Assembly (NCBI GenBank): GCA_902774155.1
Contig: CACYHF010000038.1
Location: forward strand, 1 to 53,279
Length of the DNA: 53,279 bases
From: an uncultured Bacteroidia bacterium
GTDB taxonomy: Bacteria; Bacteroidota; Bacteroidia; Bacteroidales; UBA932
Direction of reading: 5' to 3'
Of the stretch, positions 40,746 to 47,891 are shown piece after piece. Under the pieces are notes generated by a model. The model was not told the DNA's origin. It ran no database searches and saw nothing but the letters and a program-made list of their open reading frames with translations. Position 1 is the stretch's first letter, and every line of letters starts with the position of its first letter. A program made the position numbers and the translations under genes.

Positions 40746-42164
40746 TTATCGGCGGCCGCCCGGACCGCCACCGGGGCCACCGCCGCCGGTATAGTTCGAA
40801 AGGGTTACGGAGGATCCTCCGGAGATGCCGGTCGTGGCCCAGATGCCGCCGCACTTGCTGTCGCCGCTCACGCTAACGCCCTTGTACCCGCTGGTAAGCG
40901 AAGGCGCCGTTACGATGAAAGTGGAGATATTGGACGGAGCCTTGAAGGCGGCAATGAAGGACTTGCCGTTATAGAGGGCGTTCCACGCGCCAGCCGTTCC
41001 GCTCATGCTGTATACGCTCTGGGAGGCTGAATAGCCACTTTCCAATCCGCCATAAGCCACAACAGTTGCACCGCTGTTGATATAGAGCTTCTTCCCTTCT
41101 TCCGTATTGGCGTCGATGGCCACTTCCGGTGTTCCCTTGGTGCAGATGGCCATCACATAACCCCCATTGAGTTTGGTGTTGCCGTTGGAGTCCATGGCAT
41201 CATTCCCGGAGGAGAAGGCATAGACAAAGCCGTTGTTCACCGTAAGTTCTCCCTGGCTGTTGATGGCATCCTCACTTAGGGAAGAGACGTAGGTTTCACC
41301 GCCGTCAAAGGTGAGGTCTCCCTTGACTTCCAGGCCTTCCCCGTAGGTGCTGTTCACCGTGACTGTACCGCCGCTGATGGTAAGTTTACCTGCGTAGCCG
41401 GTCACTTTGGCCCATTCTCCGCTGCCATTCTTGGTCACCCAGCCAATCTTGATGCCCTTGGCCGATACGTCGTTCACTTCGCGGCCGGACACCGTCACGG
41501 AGAGATCGCCTCCCGTGATGTAGCTGTCGGAAAGGGTGTGGTTCGTTTCGTCGAAGTCATAGCTGCCGGCCCGGATGCCCTTGCCGCCGTCGCCGGTATT
41601 CTTGAGGGTGAGGGAACCGCCCGTCATGGCGAAGTAGTTATCGGCCTTAACGCAGGAAGTTCCGGTGTATTCGGCATCCTCATCGTCGTACGCTACGCCG
41701 CCGGTGGAAGTTACCATATGCGTTCCGCCTTCTACCAGTACATAGTCATCGGTGGAGATTCCCTTGGCCATTGCGGCTGCAATGGAGACCATCAGGGAAC
41801 CGTTGGTCAGCTGGACATAGTCTTTGCCCTTGAGTCCGTTTCCGGCGCTGCTTCCTGCGTTCACCTTAATGGTGGGACTTTGCATCAGGCGGATATAATC
41901 GTCGGAGGAGATGCCGGCCTTGCCCTGGGTGTTCAAGGCGTTGACGGTGAGCATACCGCTGCCGCTGAAGATCAGTTGCGCTTCGCTGAAGAGAACGGCT
42001 TTGTGGTCTTCGTCATTCTCTTTGGTATAGGCGGCCGATGCCCCGTCCGAGAGCGTATTGTTGCCGTAGACCGCGATGAACGTGCGTTTCTTGTTCTGGT
42101 TGTTGATGGCGGCACCGTCGGGGTTGGTGAGGCTCACCCCATTCAGGACGATGGCCTGTTTCTT
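40746..42164 (-). CDS. Carbohydrate-binding beta-helix surface protein (DUF4353-like), 5' part missing
   Basis: About 473 residues of a repetitive right-handed beta-helix-like protein: repeated G-(I/L)-(S/K)-(S/T)-D-D-Y units (KAGISSDDYIRL, NGLKGKDYVQL, KGISTDDYVLV) and LTVNALNTQGKAGI. A Gly-rich end reads GGGGPGGGPGGRR. This is the pattern of the DUF4353/Cthe_2159 family, extracellular carbohydrate- and calcium-binding proteins. Upstream of about 42164 the family sequence (KKQAIVLNGVSLTNPDG) stops abruptly; the signal peptide and N-terminal domain are missing. Eight bases further the opposite strand carries another cut gene. Confidence 0.8.
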   Translation of the reverse strand, partial: KKQAIVLNGVSLTNPDGAAINNQNKKRTFIAVYGNNTLSDGASAAYTKENDEDHKAVLFSEAQLIFSGSGMLTVNALNTQGKAGISSDDYIRLMQSPTIKVNAGSSAGNGLKGKDYVQLTNGSLMVSIAAAMAKGISTDDYVLVEGGTHMVTSTGGVAYDDEDAEYTGTSCVKADNYFAMTGGSLTLKNTGDGGKGIRAGSYDFDETNHTLSDSYITGGDLSVTVSGREVNDVSAKGIKIGWVTKNGSGEWAKVTGYAGKLTISGGTVTVNSTYGEGLEVKGDLTFDGGETYVSSLSEDAINSQGELTVNNGFVYAFSSGNDAMDSNGNTKLNGGYVMAICTKGTPEVAIDANTEEGKKLYINSGATVVAYGGLESGYSASQSVYSMSGTAGAWNALYNGKSFIAAFKAPSNISTFIVTAPSLTSGYKGVSVSGDSKCGGIWATTGISGGSSVTLSNYTGGGGPGGGPGGRR

Positions 42165-42171
42165 GGCCCGC

Positions 42172-45100
42172 ATCAGCTTCTCCGTGAGCCTGCCGGAACC
42201 TTCGCCCGACACCAAGGCCCTGGGAGAGGACCCGGAGCTCAAATCCATGTACCTGGCCGTCTTTGGCAGCAGCGGACACTATAAAGAGTATGTGGAAGCC
42301 ACCATGGAAGAGGGTTATCCCCAAAAGGAGAACAGGACATTCATCGGCGAGGATGAGAACCATAACCCGGTTACATTTACCAGGGAAGTGGATGTGTATA
42401 AGTTCTCGGCCAGGATTGAACTCTCCAACAGCCCCCGTACCATCCATTTCCTGGGTAACGGCCCTTCGCCTTCTTCCATTACCATTGGAGATGCATCGTC
42501 CATCCTTCCCAACCTGCTTTGCAATTCGGACGAAAACGGCACCAAGGAAACCGCCTTCTGGCAAATGATTTACCTGCCGGAAATCAAGGCGGCCACCAAT
42601 GAGGACGGGGAGTTCCTGAATCCCGACGGTAACGTTCGGCAGCCCCATGATGACTATAAGGTGGATCCTGAAACGCTGGCCTATTTCACCAATAAGACAG
42701 AACCAGACTCGGAAGGCAAAGTCCAGGGCGGGATAGCCCTCATCCGAAACTGGGCCAAAATCGTTATCCGAAACAGTTGGAAGGATGATGGGGAGGGTGG
42801 CAAGGAAACCGCTTCCAATTTTGTACCCGAAAGTTTTGCCGTTGTAAATGTTCCCAAACGGGGCACTTTCGTCCCTTATGGCGGCAAGACAGGTTTCATC
42901 GGCCCGGATAAGAGGAATCCCAATCGCAAGCATTTCAACGAGCTGGGATTCGATGAACTGTATGACGAGAATGGCGAATATGCTTATCCGGGCAATCTGC
43001 CGGAAGGCACGGAGTTCAATCATACCAGCCCCACGAATGAGGATTTTGTCAACAATAATACTGCAAAGGGAGTAGTTCAGTACGATAAAACGTATGATCC
43101 CGGAGCAGGTTCGGCGGGTTATAATGCCGATGAATCCGACCAGGAACCGGCCGTCTACCTGTATGAACGCCCGGCTCCCAGCAGTTCCATGGAGCCTTCC
43201 TACGTTATCATCTACGGCAAGTACAATAATCCGGATGACCCTGCCCTTACAGATGCAGAGAAGGCTGCCGGCGGTGTGATGTGCTACTATAAGGTGGACT
43301 TGATGGCCAATGGAAAATATTATCCCATTTACCGTAACTTCAAGTACCAGATTCAGATCCGCAAGATTAGCTCGCGCGGTTACGACACGCCGGAAGAGGC
43401 GGCGGCATCGGCCGGTAGCGCCGATGTGTCGGCCGACGTGACGGCTTCCCACCTGGCCGATATCTCAGACGGCACGCGCAGAATGGCCATCCGGCCCTGG
43501 ATGTCCTATACCTTCATTGAAGGAGACAGGGAAGTGGACGATGAAGGGAATACACTGCCCCTTCAGGATCACCTGTATGTAAAGTTCTACGACGACATCA
43601 CGCAGGACCCTCCTGTTCTGAACCTGAATCCCGCCAGCGTGTGGTATGAATTGACGCCGTCCGGTGACGGGGTCATCAAGGATGGGCTGGTTCAAATTGA
43701 TGATCCCATAGACGGAGAAGGTATCTCCAATGAAGAAAAAGGATGGCGTTCCATCCGATTCCGGGTGAATCCTCCGGGGGATATCTCCGTGACGCAGACT
43801 CTTCGCATCATTTGCAAGACCGATCCAACCGCAAGCGATGACGATGAGCCGCCCCTCTACAGGGACATTGTGCTCACGCTGCAGCCCATACAGCCTATGA
43901 AGGTTACCTGCGAGTATCCCCGTCTTCCTCGTTATACCAAGGAAGACCAGTACGTCAACATCAGCATTCCGGACGGTCTGGTGGAGAGTATGTTCCCGCT
44001 GGTGTTCACCATAGAACCGCAGAACATGACCCTTTCTCCGCTCAACGACCGGGGGAGCCTTCCTGTGGTGTACGGCAAATCCATCAATCCCAACCAGCCG
44101 GATAAACCCCGCTTCCAGTTCAAACGCACCCTCACCTGGGAAGACTATAAGAATATAAGTACAACGGTGGTCTTTGAGGATGAAAGCCGTTGGAAGACAT
44201 TTACTTCCCACTTCCAGACCAATTGCGAGAACAGCGCCACGGAAATCTGGGTGGCCGACGAAAAGGCATACTTCAGGCCTGCCAAATGTTCATTTGGGGA
44301 TTTCAGTTCGTTCAAGGATCCCGCTTTCACCACTTCCATCCCCAAGAGTTCCGACCAGCCGGTTTCCGTGAAGTTTGGGGTAAAGGAAGAGAATGACGGT
44401 TATCCGGACGTTTATATCCAGCTCACCAATCTAAATTGGACGGGAACGCCTCCAGCCTATGATGAAAGCCGCCAGGCCTATAAAGTGAAGCCGGATCAGG
44501 AAACAGTAACGCTTGATTTCCAGACTACCGGCAATACCGGAGACGTAGCCGTGAAACTGTTCACGGCGGACGATTCCTATGAACCGGTAACGCTCCAGCC
44601 CTGGCATTTCACCAATGTGGGATTTGTGGAGACTCATGCATTGCCCAGAGATCCCACTAACCTGTGGGGATCCAACGCGGTGTTCGAGATGGTGAATAAT
44701 GCCGGTGGAAAGAACGTCCTGTTTGGATTCAGTACGGATGCCGGCAATCGTACCCCCAAGATTGATTTTATTAAAGCTGGCCTGACATATAATAGTGACA
44801 AGACATTAGACTTGTCAAAGTCCAACCTGCACAACGCACCTTATTCCGGTAAGGATAATTATTACTGGGCAGAGATGAAGAGCGTGGAGGGCTCAACGGA
44901 TGTCTCGGTCACGCTTCGCTCCGTGGGTTATGTGGAAGAAACCGTCACCGCCGGTCGTTTCAGCGGAGAGATGCAGTCATATAGAGCATCTCCTGGTGAT
45001 TTAAAGCAATGGTTTGAAAATGCTGCTTATTGGACGGGTATTAAAATGCATAAGGAAGATCCAAAAAGACATGCTTTTGCCCGCCTGTCATTTGACCGGA

Positions 45101-45450
45101 AGCCAATGGTCAGTGAAAACGGATTGATACTTGAGAAGGGACAAACCTACACAATGACCGTTCATTTTTATAAGAGCATATCAAACGGTGTGGAGGTGCC
45201 CACTGACTGTGAACTGGCAAGCGTACAGCTGGAGTATCTGTCGGACGGTGTTCCGCAGTCCCATTTGTCTTACGAGATCCAGGAGCCTCAGGAGAGTACC
45301 TTCTACCAGTATCTGGGCAACAATGCAGAATACATCTGGACCTTCCCCCGTGGCTGTCAGACGGGCACCATTACGCTGAAAGCCCCCAACAACCGCGATG
45401 CCGTAATCAACGTCCTCCGCATCTGGGGCTTCTGGGACGCCACTAATTGA
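42172..45450 (+). CDS. Large fimbrillin-like surface protein (DUF4906-like), 5' end missing
   Basis: 1092 residues from the first plausible family residue (ISFSVSLPEPSPDTKA). The open frame runs back to ATG 42076 but that part is antisense to the beta-helix gene. ELKSMYLAVFGSSGHYKEYV then KFSARIELSNSP and the long region with YRNFKYQIQIRKISSRGYDTPEEAAA are typical of Bacteroidales Mfa/DUF4906 surface proteins. Several Ig-like or beta-sandwich regions follow, ending IWGFWDATN. Signal peptide, lipobox and promoter are all absent. Thus the gene as written cannot be expressed normally. It would act as a cell-surface adhesin or pilus-related protein. Confidence 0.75.
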   Translation: MSFSVSLPEPSPDTKALGEDPELKSMYLAVFGSSGHYKEYVEATMEEGYPQKENRTFIGEDENHNPVTFTREVDVYKFSARIELSNSPRTIHFLGNGPSPSSITIGDASSILPNLLCNSDENGTKETAFWQMIYLPEIKAATNEDGEFLNPDGNVRQPHDDYKVDPETLAYFTNKTEPDSEGKVQGGIALIRNWAKIVIRNSWKDDGEGGKETASNFVPESFAVVNVPKRGTFVPYGGKTGFIGPDKRNPNRKHFNELGFDELYDENGEYAYPGNLPEGTEFNHTSPTNEDFVNNNTAKGVVQYDKTYDPGAGSAGYNADESDQEPAVYLYERPAPSSSMEPSYVIIYGKYNNPDDPALTDAEKAAGGVMCYYKVDLMANGKYYPIYRNFKYQIQIRKISSRGYDTPEEAAASAGSADVSADVTASHLADISDGTRRMAIRPWMSYTFIEGDREVDDEGNTLPLQDHLYVKFYDDITQDPPVLNLNPASVWYELTPSGDGVIKDGLVQIDDPIDGEGISNEEKGWRSIRFRVNPPGDISVTQTLRIICKTDPTASDDDEPPLYRDIVLTLQPIQPMKVTCEYPRLPRYTKEDQYVNISIPDGLVESMFPLVFTIEPQNMTLSPLNDRGSLPVVYGKSINPNQPDKPRFQFKRTLTWEDYKNISTTVVFEDESRWKTFTSHFQTNCENSATEIWVADEKAYFRPAKCSFGDFSSFKDPAFTTSIPKSSDQPVSVKFGVKEENDGYPDVYIQLTNLNWTGTPPAYDESRQAYKVKPDQETVTLDFQTTGNTGDVAVKLFTADDSYEPVTLQPWHFTNVGFVETHALPRDPTNLWGSNAVFEMVNNAGGKNVLFGFSTDAGNRTPKIDFIKAGLTYNSDKTLDLSKSNLHNAPYSGKDNYYWAEMKSVEGSTDVSVTLRSVGYVEETVTAGRFSGEMQSYRASPGDLKQWFENAAYWTGIKMHKEDPKRHAFARLSFDRKPMVSENGLILEKGQTYTMTVHFYKSISNGVEVPTDCELASVQLEYLSDGVPQSHLSYEIQEPQESTFYQYLGNNAEYIWTFPRGCQTGTITLKAPNNRDAVINVLRIWGFWDATN

Positions 45451-45500
45451 TTTTATTTAGTTGCGCGTCGAATCTGAGGGCATAGTGATATGCTCAGGAT

Positions 45501-45525
45501 AGCAGGCTCCATCGGCCTGCTGTTT
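45501..45525 (+). terminator. Possible terminator of the fimbrillin-like gene
   Basis: AGCAGGC (45501-45507) pairs with GCCTGCT (45515-45521), followed by GTTTT, 50 nt after the stop. Confidence 0.4.
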
Positions 45526-45575
45526 TATGACGGTGCCGGCTATGTTCTGGTCATTGATTCCTAACAAAGCAAGTT

Positions 45576-46093
45576 TTACGGTAAAGGCGTGAGCGGGAAC
45601 GTCAGGCAGGGGGTGGCGAAGGCGGTGTTGACGGCAACGTTCATCACCAGTTGGGTGAAAACGGCCGCCACCATACATACGGCAACCAGGATCAGGTTGT
45701 AGTCCTTTTCAAGCCTGCTCTCGCTGATGGTTTTTCCGATGAGGGAGCTGCCGAAAGGAACAGAGGCCGTGCGTAAGCGGGTATTTCGCTTAGTCTCGCT
45801 CAGTGAGAAAACGGGGTGGTCGGCAATTGCCAGAGTGTGACGGGACTTGAGTTCGAGGATTTCGTCAATCTGGCCAGCATAGATCAGGCGGTCACCACGA
45901 CAGTGAGGACCCCGGTAACCACCACGGCCGATGAACTGAAGCCCGAACAGGCTTCACTGGCATCCAGAACGCCCGTCACGAACAGGATGCCGATAGCCAT
46001 CAGGAAGACGGCATCCGTACGGATCTTCTTCAAGAGCAGTACGCCTATTACCGCTATGACGGTGACGATGGTGATCCAGGCATAAATGTCCAT
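45576..46093 (-). pseudogene. Collapsed SLC13/TrkA-C permease remnant
   Basis: Three blocks of one transporter type are joined with most of it missing. From ATG 46093, MDIYAWITIVTVIAVIGVLLL and TDAVFLMAIGILFVTGVLDASEA form the first membrane helices, ending at about 45895. In another frame come GDRLIYAGQIDEILELK and ASVPFGSSLIGKTISESRL, a TrkA-C (RCK-C) domain. The last block VCMVAAVFTQLVMNVAVNTAF is a late membrane helix. A complete member is about 600 residues with two TrkA-C domains. At least two internal deletions, one shifting frame, are needed. The protein would have been an inner-membrane anion/dicarboxylate symporter. Confidence 0.75.
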
Positions 46094-46441
46094 ACAATTC
46101 TATCTAAAAGCAGCGTATACAAAAGTACGGAAATAATCTTCCGGCTTGTTTTCGTCGAAGGCTTCATAGGCCAGGTCGTTATACAATACAGCTGGACATT
46201 AATTAATGATTTTTTGCAAAAGTAATCGTTTTTTGCAAATTACCAGCATTTTGAACGATTTGAACGTACAACAACCGTTATCTGTAAAGTGGTTGTTCTT
46301 GTGCCTCGGGCGGGAACACAAACTAGTCGACGTAAATATCAGACAACCAATAGGATATATATTCTTAATCTGGTTTTACTGAAACTATACTGAAACATTT
46401 ATGTCGGTTAGTGTCTTTCTATGGCATTATTTGGCGGGTTT
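46094..46441 (+). other. 348-bp AT-rich region without genes
   Basis: No coding frame is recognisable. Direct repeats of TTTTTTGCAAA occur at about 46210 and 46231, and a minus-strand -7-like TACTTTTG (46224-46217) could be the start point of the lost permease gene's transcript. Otherwise nothing is seen. Confidence 0.45.
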
Positions 46442-46472
46442 TTTGTTTTTTCGTGCCGTGTTGCTATCTTTG
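46442..46472 (+). promoter_or_regulatory. Promoter of the HATPase/STAS-like pair
   Basis: TTTG (46442-46445), 19 nt, TATCTTTG (46465-46472), 29 nt before ATG 46502. Confidence 0.8.
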
Positions 46473-46501
46473 CGGAGAGCGCTTAACCGCCATTTTTGTT
46501 T

Positions 46502-47152
46502 ATGAACGTAGACACTTTACTACATCAGTACTTTGCGGATAGTGGCAATATCTGTATAGAGATGTTCGACGAAAAGAACATCCAGCAGGTTTATCGCCGC
46601 CTGGTAGAAGTGCTGATTCATCAACCTGAAGTGGAGACTTCTCTTCTTCAGGCGATGAGCTATTGTTTCTACGAGGTAATGGATAACGTGCTTATCCATT
46701 CTGGCAAAACAAATGGAATCGTCATCACCAATTACTCAGAGGCTCAGCACTTGATTCAGATTTTGGTGGCCGATGATGGAATGGGGATTCAGTCGTCCTT
46801 GTCTCAGAATCAAGACTATGCAAGCATAACTGAACCGGAAGCACTTGAGTATTGCATTAGAGACCGGGTTTCTGATGGTAAGGGAATGGGCTTTGGTTTG
46901 TATTCCACTTCCCGGCTCATCAATACGGCCGGTCATAAGCTGATTATCCGCTCGGGTAATCATATTTTATCGGCCAATGGCAATATGGCCATTACCGAAT
47001 CTGAACCCTGGCAGGGAACTATCGTTTACTTCGAACTGCGTTCAAATATGGATATCGATCCGGGGCTGGTGGTTGACCACAGAACGGATCCGTCCGAAGA
47101 GTTTGATGAATTGTTCCTGGATAATGATCCGGGTCTTGATAAACTTTGGTAA
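46502..47152 (+). CDS. HATPase-domain protein, anti-sigma-factor/kinase-like
   Basis: 216 residues from ATG 46502; a TTG two codons upstream is less likely. After an N-terminal segment of about 45 residues, the GHKL ATPase fold shows its N box (CFYEVMDNVLIHS, E58 and N62), G1 box (VADDGMGI, D92) and G2 box (SDGKGMGFGLYSTSRLI). No histidine phospho-acceptor or sensor domain exists, so it resembles stand-alone anti-sigma or partner-switch kinases. The tail of 35 residues is very acidic (DPSEEFDELFLDNDPGLD). The STAS-like gene starts 1 nt after its stop. The pair probably works as one module; the target is unknown. Confidence 0.85.
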   Translation: MNVDTLLHQYFADSGNICIEMFDEKNIQQVYRRLVEVLIHQPEVETSLLQAMSYCFYEVMDNVLIHSGKTNGIVITNYSEAQHLIQILVADDGMGIQSSLSQNQDYASITEPEALEYCIRDRVSDGKGMGFGLYSTSRLINTAGHKLIIRSGNHILSANGNMAITESEPWQGTIVYFELRSNMDIDPGLVVDHRTDPSEEFDELFLDNDPGLDKLW

Positions 47153-47153
47153 G

Positions 47154-47450
47154 ATGAAGGTCTTCAAGTTTTCTGCATACGGAGACAGTATGGGAACGCG
47201 TCTCCTGGGAGCCAAAATAAGGGCCGATCTCCGTCCGCTTCTGGACGGAGATGAGAAAGTAGTCCTTGATTTTACAGGCGTGGATACGGTCACCAACTCT
47301 TTTGCCGATGAATGTATCGCAAAACTCCTGCTGGAAATGTCCCTTGAAGAGTTAAAATCCAAGACCACTTTCACCGGCCTTACATCCCTTGCCGAACGCA
47401 GCATCCTCACCGCCTTGAAGAGGCGCCAGATGCAGATAGCCCGCAAGTAG
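47154..47450 (+). CDS. STAS-like protein (DUF4325 type)
   Basis: 98 residues from ATG 47154. Sequence: FKFSAYGDSMGTRLLGAKIRADL, then KVVLDFTGVDTVTNSFADECIAKLL, which matches the STAS-like DUF4325 pattern (LDF-x-G-V, then a conserved S-F-A/D-E helix). It ends in a basic tail ALKRRQMQIARK. STAS proteins act as anti-sigma antagonists whose Ser is phosphorylated by a HATPase kinase; S in NSFADE (about residue 51) sits near the expected site. Placed directly behind the HATPase gene, it is its likely partner. Confidence 0.82.
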   Translation: MKVFKFSAYGDSMGTRLLGAKIRADLRPLLDGDEKVVLDFTGVDTVTNSFADECIAKLLLEMSLEELKSKTTFTGLTSLAERSILTALKRRQMQIARK

Positions 47451-47498
47451 TGAACTATCCGGTATTTCCCTGCGCCTTTCCTGTTGAATTCTCCGGGG

Positions 47499-47759
47499 TT
47501 ACGCTTTGCTTCGGGCGGGAGCTAAGATATTGGTGATAGGTGCTGATGGCCTGCACGCCGGAAGTTCACGGAGAGATTCAGGGGTAAGGCTGAAGGAATT
47601 TCGGAGCATGCGTTCCAATTCGGCCCATTCTTCATCCTGGATATAGCGGGGCTTGGCGCAGAGGTTTCTGGCCGTAAGGAGCGGGAGGCCTCCGGATCTC
47701 ACCAGATCAAGGGAAGCGGAAAGGATTCTTTCTTTTGTGACAGTAACAGGTCTTGCCAT
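47499..47759 (-). pseudogene. TetR-family regulator remnant
   Basis: ATG 47759 starts MARPVTVTKERILSASLDLV, the first helix of a TetR DNA-binding domain, continuing SGGLPLLTARNLCAK. The second half of the helix-turn-helix, normally starting L-G-x-S, is absent; from about 47651 the frame continues PRYIQDEEWAELERMLRNS, which may be the distant C-terminal part of the same gene. The 86-residue product lacks most of the ligand domain. It is divergent from the OMP receptor gene (133 bp), which it may have regulated. Confidence 0.65.
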
Positions 47760-47859
47760 AACAGTTGTTCCGTGATTGTTTATGGAAAAGGTATGGATTG
47801 TTCCCCTGTTGTCCACTTCATTGTCCACATGGTTTTTTATTTCGGAACATAATATACTA

Positions 47860-47867
47860 TAACTTTG
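47860..47867 (+). promoter_or_regulatory. -7 element of the OMP receptor gene
   Basis: TAACTTTG matches TAnnTTTG, 24 nt before ATG 47892; a T-rich stretch at 47833-47838 lies near the -33 position. Confidence 0.6.
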
Positions 47868-47891
47868 CAGGTGAAAAAATATGGACAGACA

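Noticed and set aside
45457-45678. 73-codon minus-strand frame after the fimbrillin-like gene
   Set aside because: It crosses the permease remnant in another frame and has no start context or family resemblance.
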